Part shown: one piece after another, positions 1 to 7,447 of the stretch
Layout: the number at the start of each line of letters is the position of its first letter
Position numbering within the stretch: the stretch's first letter is position 1
Origin: Methylacidimicrobium tartarophylax
Lineage (GTDB): Bacteria > Verrucomicrobiota > Verrucomicrobiia > Methylacidiphilales > Methylacidiphilaceae
Length of the DNA stretch: 37,796 nucleotides
Direction: 5' to 3'
NCBI RefSeq assembly: GCF_902143375.2
Contig: NZ_CABFVA020000079.1
Location: forward strand, 1-37,796
Program-made: the position numbers and the translations under genes
The notes under the pieces: generated by a model
The model's database searches: none
What the model saw: only the letters and a program-made list of their open reading frames with translations
Told to the model about the DNA's origin: nothing

Positions 1-26
1 CGCCTTGCATCCAGGCCCATCCGCCG

Positions 27-63
27 CGCCTCGGGTACGAACTTTGTGAGACATGCAGGCTAG
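27..63. repeat. Dispersed 37-nt repeat, copy 1
   Basis: This stretch matches 10694-10730 at 32 of 37 positions by hand alignment and 18033-18069 at 28 of 37. The shared core includes TGTGAGACATGC and, with copy 3, the string CTCGGGTACGAACT. On the minus strand it reads TAG, five bases, then ATG TCT CAC, a short open frame running off the left edge. It ends just where the coding similarity of the truncated nucleotidyltransferase begins. Family unknown; it could be a degenerate transposon end or a small REP/MITE-like repeat. Confidence 0.6.
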
Positions 64-260
64 ACCTGGTGATCATCGGAGAAGGGCCGATCGGAATCGC
101 CCGGATGGCCGAGCTGGCCGAAGCGTTTTCGGAATCGGATCTGCCCTGGAAGGTCGATCTGCTGGACTGGGCCGAGGCGAGCGACTCCTTCCGAGGGATC
201 CTCGAAAAGGAGAAGGTCGTCCTCCAGGAAAAGGGAACGCCGACTCTTCGCACTCCGTAG
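63..260 (+). pseudogene. 5'-truncated MNT-type nucleotidyltransferase
   Basis: The frame reads DLVIIGEGPIGIARMAELAE, then SDLPWKVDLLDWAEASDSFR and EKEKVVLQ. This is the second half of small MNT-like nucleotidyltransferases (often MntA-type antitoxins paired with a HEPN toxin). The usual N-terminal part with the GSxxxGxxxxxSDxD active site is missing: just upstream lies the dispersed repeat at 27-63, whose sequence reads through in frame but looks nothing like the family. A GTG at 69 could start a peptide of 63 residues, but without the metal- and NTP-binding motif it should be inactive. No HEPN partner is visible. Probably a remnant cut at the repeat boundary; the alternative is that the true 5' end lies beyond the window with a divergent sequence. 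Confidence 0.6.
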
Positions 261-296
261 CAGTCTTGGGCGGCCCGCCCATGGGAACCAATCCGC

Positions 297-1565
297 CTAG
301 ACGGCCGAGCGGCGCCCCCGGGGTGCTCTTCCTCCGGGACGGCTTCCGGGACCTGCGAATCGCCTCGGACGAAACGGCCGCTCGGAGCGGGCTTGCGGCT
401 GCCGCTCTGGGTCAACTGCCGGGGCGGGAACGTCATGGTTGAAGCCCTCGGCCTGCTTGCGGGGGATGCCGCGTCCGAGGAAGCGCTCGAGGGAGCGGAG
501 CGGGCCCCGATCCTCCGGGGTCACGAAGCTGATCGCATCGCCGATGGCTTGGGCGCGGCCGGTCCGGCCGATCCGATGGACGTAATCCTCCGAGCATTGG
601 GGAAAGTCGAAGTTGATGACGTGGGAGATTCCGTCGACATCGATTCCGCGAGCGGCGATGTCGGTGGCCACGAGCACGCGGGCGGCTCCCGCCTTGAAAT
701 CGCGGAGCGCCCGCGTGCGCTGGCTCTGCGAGCGGTTGGAATGGAGAGTCACCGTTTTGACTCCGGTCTGCTCGATCTGGCGGGCCAGCCGATCGGCCCG
801 GTGCTTGGTGCGGGCGAAGACCAGGACCGTGTCGAGCTTCGGATCCTGCAGGAGATGGGAGAGGAGGGCCGCTTTCAAATGGGGGGCGACTTCGTAGACG
901 AACTGGGTGACCGTCTGGGCCGGATTCGCCCGCCGGCCGATCTCGATCGTGCGGGGAGAGCGCAGGAACTCCCGGGTGAGCGATTCGATTTCGGGGGAGA
1001 GGGTCGCGGAAAAGAGAAGGGTCTGGCGCTCCCGCGGCAGCTTCCGGAGAATTTGCCGGATGGCCGGCAGAAAGCCCATGTCCAGCATCCGGTCGGCTTC
1101 GTCGAGGACCAGATAGCGGATCGCCGAAAGGTCCCCATAGCCTTGGCCGTGGAGATCGAGGAGGCGGCCCGGGCAGGCGACCAGAAGATCGACGCCGGAG
1201 CGGAGTGCTTCGATCTGCGGACGCTCGCTCACCCCTCCGAAGACCGAGGCGGACCGCAGGGAAAGATGCTTCCCGTAGGTGCGGAGGTTTTCCTGGATCT
1301 GGGCGGCCAGCTCTCGCGTGGGTGCGAGGATGAGCGCCCGCGGTGCGCGGCGGGGGCCTTGGTGCGGCTGCTCGGAAAGCTTGGTCAGGATGGGACACGA
1401 AAAGGCGGCCGTCTTGCCGGTGCCGGTCTGGGCGATGCCGATGAGGTCATGGCCCGCCAGGATGGGAGGGATCGCCGCCGCTTGAATCGGGGTGGGCTCG
1501 GTGTATCCGGCTTCGTCGATGGCTTGGAGGATGGGAGCGCTGAGAGCGAGGTTGCGAAAAGGCAT
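297..1565 (-). CDS. rhlE: DEAD-box ATP-dependent RNA helicase, RhlE type
   Basis: An RNA helicase of 422 residues that unwinds short RNA duplexes in ribosome assembly or mRNA turnover. Motifs appear in order: Q motif GYTEPTPIQ (residues 20-28), Walker A AQTGTGKT (45-52), PTRELAAQ (82-89), GG doublet near 110, DEAD at 155-158, SAT at 186-188, and HRIGRTGR near the end of the second RecA domain. A basic Arg/Pro/Gly-rich tail follows, as in RhlE proteins. I start at the ATG at 1565 (MPFRNLALSAPILQAI), where RhlE proteins usually begin; the frame stays open for 146 codons further upstream but that part shows no family similarity. No clear Shine-Dalgarno is seen. It is the only gene of its transcription unit, divergent from the hydrolase at 1992. 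Confidence 0.93.
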   Translation of the reverse strand: MPFRNLALSAPILQAIDEAGYTEPTPIQAAAIPPILAGHDLIGIAQTGTGKTAAFSCPILTKLSEQPHQGPRRAPRALILAPTRELAAQIQENLRTYGKHLSLRSASVFGGVSERPQIEALRSGVDLLVACPGRLLDLHGQGYGDLSAIRYLVLDEADRMLDMGFLPAIRQILRKLPRERQTLLFSATLSPEIESLTREFLRSPRTIEIGRRANPAQTVTQFVYEVAPHLKAALLSHLLQDPKLDTVLVFARTKHRADRLARQIEQTGVKTVTLHSNRSQSQRTRALRDFKAGAARVLVATDIAARGIDVDGISHVINFDFPQCSEDYVHRIGRTGRAQAIGDAISFVTPEDRGPLRSLERFLGRGIPRKQAEGFNHDVPAPAVDPERQPQARSERPFRPRRFAGPGSRPGGRAPRGRRSAV

Positions 1566-1991
1566 AAAGATACCAACACTACGATGGAGCGGGCGGAAGC
1601 GCACGTTTTCTTTTCCTAAGGCGGCGGGGCCGGCCCCCTTCAGCAGGCGGCACGCTTCTTCACCATGTTTCATGGAAAGCTTGTTGGTTTTGGCGCTTCC
1701 CCTGGTATGGCGCCTCCGGTAGACTCCGCGCATGGGCTCCTCGCCGCATTCTTTGGCACTCTGGACGCGCTTGCGCCGGATAAGGATGCGAAGGCGGCTC
1801 GTCTCGAAACGGCCAAAGGTGATGTCATCGAGTCGATGAGCGCGGCTTCCTTGCCGGCGACAACCGCCGACTGCGCGAACCGATCGGCAACCTCCCGCCT
1901 CCATAAGTCGGGAGGCACCAATATTCTGCTCTGGAAACGGCAGCCCTGGTGGCGCAACCCGGAGCAATCTCGTTCCCGCAGAGGGGGAATC
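1566..1991. other. Intergenic region between rhlE and the hydrolase
   Basis: About 425 bases between divergent genes. Open frames run through it on both strands as extensions of the flanking genes, but none resembles a protein family. A hairpin with a 7-bp stem (CCTCCCG at 1891-1897, CGGGAGG at 1909-1915) lies about 75 bases before the hydrolase start, with no T tract. Promoters for both flanking genes must lie here, but I cannot place them. Confidence 0.4.
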
Positions 1992-3050
1992 ATGAGGAAG
2001 CACCGATACCCAAGCCTATTGCTGGCCATGGCGATCACGTTTCGTCTGGCGATCCCTTCGGGTGCTTGCACCCGTGCCGAATATCACGGATTGGACGACC
2101 TGAACATCACCGGACGCACCATGGACTGGAAGGAGCCGATCCCCGCCAGCCTATGGATTCTTCCCCGTGGCATCCATCATGACGGACGGGCCGGATCCCA
2201 TTCGGTCCAGTGGACGTCCAAATACGGCAGCGTGGTCGTGAGCGCCTTCGGAATCGCCTCGGCGGACGGCATGAACGAGAAGGGGTTGGTAACCAACATG
2301 CTCTGGCTACCGGGCTCCCAGTATCCGGAACCGGAACATCCCGACAACCGGTTGAGTATTTCGTTATGGGTACAGTATTTTCTCGATAATTTCGCCACGG
2401 TGAACGAGGCCGTGCAAGCGATGCAGGAGCATCCGCTCCAGGTAGTGTCTGACCGTATTCCGGGCACCAAGATCTACACCACCGTCCATCTGTCGATTTC
2501 GGACGCAAGCGGGGACAATGCGATCTTGGAGTATATCGATGGCAAGCTGATCATCCACCACAGCCGTGACGATCAGGTGATGACCAACGAGCCTGCCTAC
2601 GATCAACAGTTGGCGCTCGCATCGTATTGGAACCAAGTCGGCGGCACGGTATTCTTACCCGGCACGAACCGTTCCGCCGACCGTTTCGCCCGGGCTTCTT
2701 TTTACATCCACGCGATCCCAAAGACCGCCAATGCCGCCGAGGGCGTTGCCGAGGTGATGAGCGTGATGCGCAACGTGTCGGTGCCCATCGGTATTTCCAC
2801 GCCGGACAAGCCGAATATATCGAACACGCGCTGGCGTGTCGTGGCCGACCAGAAACACCTGAAGTACTACTACGACGCGGTGACCGCTCCCAATACCTTC
2901 TGGGTCGATCTGAAGAAGGCCGATTTTCAGGTCGGCGCGCCTGTGCTCCGGCTGCCGCTGGAAGCGAATGAGATTTACTCGGGCGATGCCCTCAAGGATT
3001 TCAAGCCCTCCAAGCTTTTCCAGTTCCTGCCGGTCTTGCCCAAGGAGTGA
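1992..3050 (+). CDS. Secreted choloylglycine hydrolase / penicillin V acylase family Ntn amidase
   Basis: A 352-residue linear-amide C-N hydrolase of the conjugated bile acid hydrolase family (N-terminal-nucleophile fold). The first 25 residues form an export signal ending IPSGA, so cleavage exposes Cys26 (CTRAEYH) as the catalytic N-terminal nucleophile. Supporting motifs are GRTMDWK (oxyanion/catalytic Asp), TNEPAYDQQ (conserved Asn) and GTNRSADRFARAS (catalytic Arg). The start is the ATG at 1992, preceded by GAGGGGG; the longer open frame upstream lacks a signal. Likely acts in the periplasm or outside. The substrate cannot be told from sequence: penicillin V, N-acyl-homoserine lactones and bile salts are all used in this family, and bile salts are unlikely in a free-living host. 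Stands alone, followed by a palindrome and the island remnant. Confidence 0.88.
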   Translation: MRKHRYPSLLLAMAITFRLAIPSGACTRAEYHGLDDLNITGRTMDWKEPIPASLWILPRGIHHDGRAGSHSVQWTSKYGSVVVSAFGIASADGMNEKGLVTNMLWLPGSQYPEPEHPDNRLSISLWVQYFLDNFATVNEAVQAMQEHPLQVVSDRIPGTKIYTTVHLSISDASGDNAILEYIDGKLIIHHSRDDQVMTNEPAYDQQLALASYWNQVGGTVFLPGTNRSADRFARASFYIHAIPKTANAAEGVAEVMSVMRNVSVPIGISTPDKPNISNTRWRVVADQKHLKYYYDAVTAPNTFWVDLKKADFQVGAPVLRLPLEANEIYSGDALKDFKPSKLFQFLPVLPKE

Positions 3051-3064
3051 ACCGTGCTGAGCTT

Positions 3065-3080
3065 GCGGGAGGCCTCCCGC
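3065..3080. other. 16-bp perfect palindrome after the hydrolase gene
   Basis: GCGGGAGGCCTCCCGC is a perfect 16-bp palindrome 15 bases after the hydrolase stop codon. It could form a hairpin in RNA and help end transcription, but no T tract follows, so it is not a standard intrinsic terminator. Confidence 0.4.
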
Positions 3081-3154
3081 CCGCGCTCGGCGTACCGCCG
3101 CGATGAGGGAAAGCAAGTTCCGCTGCGAGCATCGGAGACAACGGCCTCTTTAAG

Positions 3155-3403
3155 GTGTTCCGAATCTGGTTGGTCCTTGATCTCGCGCTCAGCCTCTTCT
3201 GCAGGCTTCGGACGGCGGAGCGGGACCGGCTCGACCTCGCCAGCGGCCGGTTTGCGCTGATCGAGAAGAGCTGCGAGTTTACGCTCCTTCCTTGGCGGCC
3301 GGTTCTCGAGTGCAATCTCGGCAGGGAGGTTTCTGGAGTTGCGCGTGGCGAGACGATCTCCCGGACGCTCGGCCGGCAGCGCCGCGGACTATCGATCTCG
3401 TGA
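3155..3403 (+). pseudogene. C-terminal fragment of a DUF3363-type relaxase
   Basis: The frame contains ERDRLDLASGRFALIEK, then EFTLLPWRPVLE, GREVSGVARG and LGRQRRGLSIS before a stop at 3403. This pattern is typical of the extreme C-terminus of plasmid/ICE relaxases (VirD2-like, DUF3363). Similarity starts near 3215; the preceding residues do not fit, and the nicking domain with its catalytic Tyr and His triad is absent. It is therefore a remnant of a conjugative or mobilisable element. It sits between a 15-nt direct repeat of the tRNA-Arg 3' flank (3162-3176) and a toxin-antitoxin pair, in line with a decayed integrative island. Confidence 0.6.
3162..3176. repeat. Candidate distal att site (near-copy of tRNA-Arg 3' flank)
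   Basis: GAATCTGGTTGGTCC here matches GAGTCTGGTTGGTCC at 4468-4482 at 14 of 15 positions, in direct orientation. The second copy covers the 3' end of the tRNA-Arg gene, a classic integrase target. The 1.3 kb between the copies contains a relaxase fragment and a toxin-antitoxin pair but no integrase. Confidence 0.4.
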
Positions 3404-3430
3404 TCCGCAGGAAAGAAAGGCTTGCTTAAT

Positions 3431-3448
3431 AGTAACATATATGTGACT
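3431..3448. promoter_or_regulatory. Palindromic operator of the toxin-antitoxin pair
   Basis: AGTAACATATATGTGACT is an 18-nt palindrome with one mismatched pair around the perfect core ACATATATGT. It ends 2 bases before the toxin ATG and is AT-rich against a GC-rich background. Toxin-antitoxin operons are commonly autoregulated by the HTH antitoxin binding such a site. A -10 element inside it would give a very short or leaderless mRNA. Confidence 0.55.
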
Positions 3449-3450
3449 AT

Positions 3451-3768
3451 ATGAGCGTTGGGCCAACCGTCGTCGAGTATGTCCGGGCGGATGGGTCGAA
3501 CCCGTACCGGGCCTGGTTCGATAGCCTGCATGCGCAAGCCGCCGCTAAGGCGGCAAGCGCGGTAGTACGGCTCGAGCTGGGCAACCTGTCACGGGTGAAA
3601 TGGATCGGTACCATTGGTGAGTATCGCATCGATTCGGGGCCGGGCTACCGGATCTACCTCGGCAAGGACGGCGATAAGCTCATCATCCTGCTCGGCGGGG
3701 GCACGAAGCAGCGCCAGCAGGCCGATATCGAGCGCGCGAAGGTGATGTGGGAAGAATACCGGAAGTGA
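3451..3768 (+). CDS. RelE/HigB-like toxin (phage-derived Gp49-like, COG3657 type)
   Basis: A 105-residue addiction-module killer protein. The family pattern is clear: VVEYVRADGSNPYRAWFDSL at the start, RLELGNLSRVKW in the middle, GPGYRIYLGKDGDKLIILLGGGTKQRQQADI and AKVMWEEY at the end. Members are ribosome-dependent mRNA interferases. It is the first gene of a two-gene unit; the antitoxin follows 41 bases downstream, the HigB-HigA order. The 18-nt palindrome just upstream suggests autoregulation. Length is normal and no disruption is seen, so it is probably active. It lies inside the suspected island remnant between the relaxase fragment and tRNA-Arg. Confidence 0.85.
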   Translation: MSVGPTVVEYVRADGSNPYRAWFDSLHAQAAAKAASAVVRLELGNLSRVKWIGTIGEYRIDSGPGYRIYLGKDGDKLIILLGGGTKQRQQADIERAKVMWEEYRK

Positions 3769-3809
3769 AAGGCGGCAGCAGCAAGGCTGCGCGGGAAGAG
3801 GTGAACGAG

Positions 3810-4133
3810 ATGGTACTGACGCGGGATTTCGAGGAGACGATCGTCGAACGCGTCCGCCGTGATCCGAACTTTTCCAAGGCTCTGCTCGACGAGGCGGCCA
3901 CGCTGTTCCTCAACGGGGAGGCCGATACTGCGCGTCTTGTCCTGCGCGATCTCGTCAACGCGACCGTGGGCTTCGAAGCGCTTGCGGTGGAGACGGGAAA
4001 GCCCGCCAAGAGTCTTCACCGCATGCTCTCGAAGAGCGGCAATCCGACGATGGACAATCTCGCCGTCATCCTCGGCGTGGTCCGGAAGAAGCTCGGTGTG
4101 GAGATCAAGGCGCACGCAGTCGAAGCAGGTTAG
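3810..4133 (+). CDS. HTH antitoxin of the RelE/HigB-like pair (COG3636 type)
   Basis: A 107-residue antidote protein. MVLTRDFEETIVERVRRDP at the N-terminus is the typical opening of COG3636 antitoxins, followed by LVNATVGFEALAVETGKPAKSLHRMLSKSGNPTMDNL, a helix-turn-helix of the Xre/HigA sort, and a short tail. I take the ATG at 3810, with AGAGG about 8 bases upstream, because family members begin there; a GTG at 3747 in the same frame would overlap the toxin end by 22 bases and add residues with no family match. It should bind and neutralise the toxin and repress the operon through the palindrome at 3431-3448. Confidence 0.85.
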   Translation: MVLTRDFEETIVERVRRDPNFSKALLDEAATLFLNGEADTARLVLRDLVNATVGFEALAVETGKPAKSLHRMLSKSGNPTMDNLAVILGVVRKKLGVEIKAHAVEAG

Positions 4134-4476
4134 CGTGCGATATTGCCGCCCCCGAAGAAAGGGAACTGGGCGACCAACGAACCCAACTGTTGGGCCGTCG
4201 CAAAAAGCCTGTTCCCGTCCATGCACTAAGGATCGGAAAAGCGAGGCAAGCTCGGCAATCCGCCGTCAAGAAGGATCGACGGAATCGAAGTATCCTTGGC
4301 AGCCAGTCCCCGGGCACAAAATCCGTCGAAAACGGATGGCAAGAACACCGTTTCTTGCCATCCCTCAATGGCAAATCTGCCCCCTCCGGGCATTCCATTC
4401 AGCGGGGAGCTAGGAAAAGCAAGTCACGTTGCAATCACCAGAGGAAACTGCTTCTGTAAGTCGCTTTGAGTCTGGT
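4134..4476. other. Gene-free stretch between the antitoxin and tRNA-Arg
   Basis: About 340 bases with no convincing coding sequence on either strand. It contains the strong hairpin described at 4334-4363 and the proximal att-like repeat at its right end. This is probably residual non-coding DNA of the island. Confidence 0.5.
4334..4363 (-). terminator. 12-bp hairpin, probable terminator of the tRNA-Arg transcript
   Basis: GGATGGCAAGAA (4334-4345) and TTCTTGCCATCC (4352-4363) form a perfect 12-bp stem with a 6-base loop. On the minus strand the stem is followed by GTTTTC, a short T run, and it lies 114 bases beyond the tRNA 3' end. A second, overlapping hairpin (ATCCGT at 4321-4326 with ACGGAT at 4332-4337) could compete with it. 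Confidence 0.5.
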
Positions 4477-4482
4477 TGGTCC
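4468..4482. repeat. Proximal att-like repeat over the tRNA-Arg 3' end
   Basis: GAGTCTGGTTGGTCC overlaps the last bases of the tRNA gene on its minus strand and pairs with 3162-3176 (14 of 15 identical). The suspected island lies on the 3' side of the tRNA, as expected for tRNA-targeting integrases. Confidence 0.4.
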
Positions 4483-4550
4483 CGGGCCGATTCGAACGGC
4501 CGACCAACGCTTTAGGAAAGCGCTGCTCTGTCCTGCTGAGCTACGGGACC
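4477..4550 (-). tRNA. tRNA-Arg (anticodon CCU)
   Basis: The minus strand folds as a complete cloverleaf: acceptor GGTCCCG with CGGGACC, D stem GCTC/GAGC, anticodon stem GCGCT/AGCGT (one G-U pair) with loop TTCCTAA, and T arm GGCCG-TTCGAAT-CGGCC. The loop gives anticodon CCT, which reads the rare arginine codon AGG. The discriminator base is A and the CCA end is not encoded. The 3' end overlaps a candidate attachment repeat. Confidence 0.93.
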
Positions 4551-4752
4551 GTCTCCGGCTTGCCAAGAAGGTCGGGGATGCCGAGGCTGGCACGCCCGGA
4601 TCCGTCAGGACTAGCTTAGGCGAAGCGGCAGGCGAGGACAAGGCTCCGGTGCGGGGCGCCGGCCGATTCGGGCCAAAGAGCTTCGAGCGGAAGGAGGGAA
4701 AACGCTTGCTCTCGGGACGTCTCGGGCGGAATGATCCCCTCGCTTTTTCTCT

Positions 4753-6054
4753 ATGGGCTGGACGAAGGGGAAGTTGCTCACCAGGCTGGCGGCCCTTGCC
4801 TCGCTCTCCTTGACACTGGCGGGGTGCGCGCCGGTACCGAACGTTCTCCTCGGTGCCGATCCGCCCGGAGATCCTCCGAGCCATTCGATCCTTGACGGGG
4901 CCGGCGGCCCGAGCTTGGCGAAGCCGGGCAATCGCGTCACCCTCCTGTCCAGGGGGCCGGAATGGCTGGAGATCCTCTTTGCGGCCATGGAAGGGGCGCG
5001 GGACCATATCAACCTGGAATTTTATATCCTGGAGAATGTGCTCGTCCGCGGTCGGAGCCTGGAAGATCTGCTGATCGAGAAGCTCCGCTCGGGTGTTGCG
5101 GTGAACGTGATCCTGGATGGCTACGGCTCCCATAGGACCGGCCGCGCCGTCCTGGAGCGACTGAGGAAGGAGGGAGCAAGAGTCCTCGTCTTTCATCCGG
5201 TCAACGCGGAAACGATCCTGCGGATCGATGCGATCAACGAGCGGGATCACCGCAAGATCCTGGTGGTCGACGGCAAGGTGGGATTCGTGGGCGGGATCAA
5301 TCTCTACCCGGTCTACCAGAACCAGTCGGAGCCCGGCGCCGTCCAGCGGAGGGATTTTCATCACGTGCTCTGGAACGACCTGGTGGCGCGGATCGAGGGC
5401 CCCGCGGTGGTCGAGTTGCAGCGGGTCTTCTTTGCAACCTGGTCGAGAGAAAAGGGGCCGGCGGTCGTAGAGAAGGACTACTTCCCGAAGGTCGCGAAGG
5501 CGGGAGAGGAGCGGGTGCGGGTGATCGGAAGCGCGCCGAAGGAGAATCGGGCGCTCTACTACATCCAGCTTCTGGAAGCGATCCACGCGGCCCGGCGGAG
5601 GATCGATCTCTGCACCGGCTCTTTTGTCCCTACTCGTCAAATGGTCGAGGAACTCGTTCAGGCGGCCCGGAGAGGCGTCGCCGTGCGGCTCGTCCTGCCG
5701 TCGGCCCTCTACCATCCGGTGATCGAGATTGCCGGGAGCGCGGATTACGGGGCTCTCTTGCGAGCGGGGGTGCGGATTTGGGAGATGCCCGAGGAGGTGC
5801 TCCACGGCAAGCTCGCCACGATCGACGGGGCTTGGACCGCGGTCGGATCGTCGAACCTCGACGAGCGGAGCGTTCTCTTCAATCAGGAAGTCGATGCCAT
5901 CGTCTGGGGGAGGGAGACGGCTTCCACAGCCCGGGGGATCGTCGAAGAGAGGATCTTTCGGTCTCGGGAGATCGCGCTTGGACCATGGCGACGCCGGGAC
6001 GTCTTCGAGCGGGTGAACGAGTTCTTCGCCTCGCTCTGGCGCGTCCTTCTGTAG
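4753..6054 (+). CDS. Lipoprotein phospholipase D / cardiolipin synthase, first tandem copy
   Basis: A 433-residue protein of the PLD superfamily, ClsB-like. It carries a lipoprotein signal with lipobox LAGC (Cys25) and two HKD motifs: His166, Lys168, Asp173 in DHRKILVVDGKVGFVGG, and His351, Lys353, Asp358 in HGKLATIDGAWTAVGSSNLD. The family joins phosphatidylglycerol with a second lipid to make cardiolipin, or acts as a phosphodiesterase. Export and lipid anchoring are unusual, since most Cls enzymes are held by N-terminal helices on the inner membrane; this suggests action on the periplasmic face. The next gene is a close paralogue 13 bases downstream. No strong Shine-Dalgarno is seen before the ATG. 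The exact substrate is inference. Confidence 0.87.
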   Translation: MGWTKGKLLTRLAALASLSLTLAGCAPVPNVLLGADPPGDPPSHSILDGAGGPSLAKPGNRVTLLSRGPEWLEILFAAMEGARDHINLEFYILENVLVRGRSLEDLLIEKLRSGVAVNVILDGYGSHRTGRAVLERLRKEGARVLVFHPVNAETILRIDAINERDHRKILVVDGKVGFVGGINLYPVYQNQSEPGAVQRRDFHHVLWNDLVARIEGPAVVELQRVFFATWSREKGPAVVEKDYFPKVAKAGEERVRVIGSAPKENRALYYIQLLEAIHAARRRIDLCTGSFVPTRQMVEELVQAARRGVAVRLVLPSALYHPVIEIAGSADYGALLRAGVRIWEMPEEVLHGKLATIDGAWTAVGSSNLDERSVLFNQEVDAIVWGRETASTARGIVEERIFRSREIALGPWRRRDVFERVNEFFASLWRVLL

Positions 6055-6067
6055 AAACCCCTTCGCG

Positions 6068-7366
6068 ATGCACCAGACCGAAGCGCAGCTCCGCTTGGCA
6101 GGACTCGCCCTCTGCCTCCTCGTGCTCGTCGGCTGTGCGCGGACGCCGAAGATCGTTCTCCGGGAGGATCCGCCCGGAGATGCGCTCCGAGAGAACTTGG
6201 CCGCCGATGCGGCCTTGTTCCCGCGCCCGGTGGCGTCGGGCAACCGCGTGACGCTCCTGCCCGACGGTATGCGCACCTTCGAGGCGATGTTCGCGGCGAT
6301 GGAGCAGGCAGACGATCACATCAACTTGGAATACTACATCTTCGAGAATGTCCGCGTGGGGGGAAGGAGCCTCGAGGCTCTTCTGGGGCAAAAGCTCCGC
6401 TCCGGCGTCGCGGTGAACATTATCCTCGACGGTTACGGTTCCTACCGGACGGATCCCGCTGTCCTGGATCGGTTGCGGAAGGCGGGCGCGCGGATTCTGG
6501 TCTTCCGCCCGCTGACTCCGGAGACGATGCTCGAGGTGACCAAGGCGAACGATCGCGATCATCGGAAAATCCTGGTGGTCGATGGCCGAGTGGGTTTCGT
6601 CGGGGGCGTGAACCTCGCCCGGGTCTACGAGAATCACTCGGATCCCCGGGCGGCCGCGCGGGGTGACTTTCGCCACGCTTACTGGAGCGATATCGCCGCC
6701 CGGATCGAAGGGCCGGCGGTGGCCGATCTGCAGCGTCTCTTCTTTGCGACCTGGTCGAGCCAGCACGGGCCGGTGATGGAGCGGAGGAGCTATTTTCCGA
6801 AGGAGGCCGAGGTGGGAAGCGAGCGGGTGCGGGTGATCGGAAGCGGACCCGGACGGGATGAGGCGATCTATTATGGGAGCTTCCTGGAAGCGGTCCACAT
6901 CGCGCGCCGGAGCATCGATCTCTCGACCGGCTTTTTCGTACCCACCCGACAGGAGGTTCAGGAGTTGGCCCAGGCTGCTCGGCGCGGGGTCGCCGTCCGG
7001 CTCGTCCTGCCCTCCCCCGTCTATGACCGGGAAGTGCGCGCGGCGGGGAGAACCGACTACGGGCGGCTGCTCGGAGCCGGCGTCCGGATCTGGGAGGTGG
7101 AGGGGGCGGTGCTCCATGCGAAGTTCGCGACCATCGATGGAGCGTGGACCGCCATCGGGTCTTCCAACATCGACCGGAGAAGCGTGGTCTACAACGACGA
7201 GGTCGATGCCATCGTCTTCGGGGGAAAGACCGCGGGGGCCGCCCGCGCCATCATCGAGCGGAACATCTCCTGGTCCCGGGAAGTTACTCTTGGCGCGTGG
7301 CGTCATCGGGACTTCCGGGAGAGGGCAAACGAGTTCTTCGCCTCGTTCTGGCGCTTCTTGATGTAG
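6068..7366 (+). CDS. Lipoprotein phospholipase D / cardiolipin synthase, second tandem copy
   Basis: A 432-residue paralogue of the preceding gene, alike along its whole length, including the RVTLL, HINLEYYI, LDGYGS and RVRVIGS blocks. It has its own lipobox (LVGC) and both HKD motifs: DHRKILVVDGRVGFVGG and HAKFATIDGAWTAIGSSNID. Both active sites are therefore retained, so the pair comes from tandem duplication with both copies maintained rather than one decaying. The N-terminal segments after the Cys differ most. The 13-base gap implies co-transcription; the downstream recD2 may share the transcript. Possible roles are two lipid specificities or a two-subunit enzyme. Confidence 0.87.
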   Translation: MHQTEAQLRLAGLALCLLVLVGCARTPKIVLREDPPGDALRENLAADAALFPRPVASGNRVTLLPDGMRTFEAMFAAMEQADDHINLEYYIFENVRVGGRSLEALLGQKLRSGVAVNIILDGYGSYRTDPAVLDRLRKAGARILVFRPLTPETMLEVTKANDRDHRKILVVDGRVGFVGGVNLARVYENHSDPRAAARGDFRHAYWSDIAARIEGPAVADLQRLFFATWSSQHGPVMERRSYFPKEAEVGSERVRVIGSGPGRDEAIYYGSFLEAVHIARRSIDLSTGFFVPTRQEVQELAQAARRGVAVRLVLPSPVYDREVRAAGRTDYGRLLGAGVRIWEVEGAVLHAKFATIDGAWTAIGSSNIDRRSVVYNDEVDAIVFGGKTAGAARAIIERNISWSREVTLGAWRHRDFRERANEFFASFWRFLM

Positions 7367-7447
7367 ACGCCGGGGCGCGGAACGGAGAACGCGAAAAATC
7401 GTTGGTTTTCGCCCACATTGGCCGCAAGCTTCCCCGACAGGAGTCCC

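Noticed and set aside
393-1619. Long plus-strand frame across the helicase gene
   Set aside because: It is the antisense of the RhlE gene; GC-rich third positions keep it open, and no family pattern is seen.
4435-6276. Long minus-strand frames under the two phospholipase genes
   Set aside because: They are shadows of real, motif-rich plus-strand genes; the composition is Arg/Pro/Asp/His-rich without domains.
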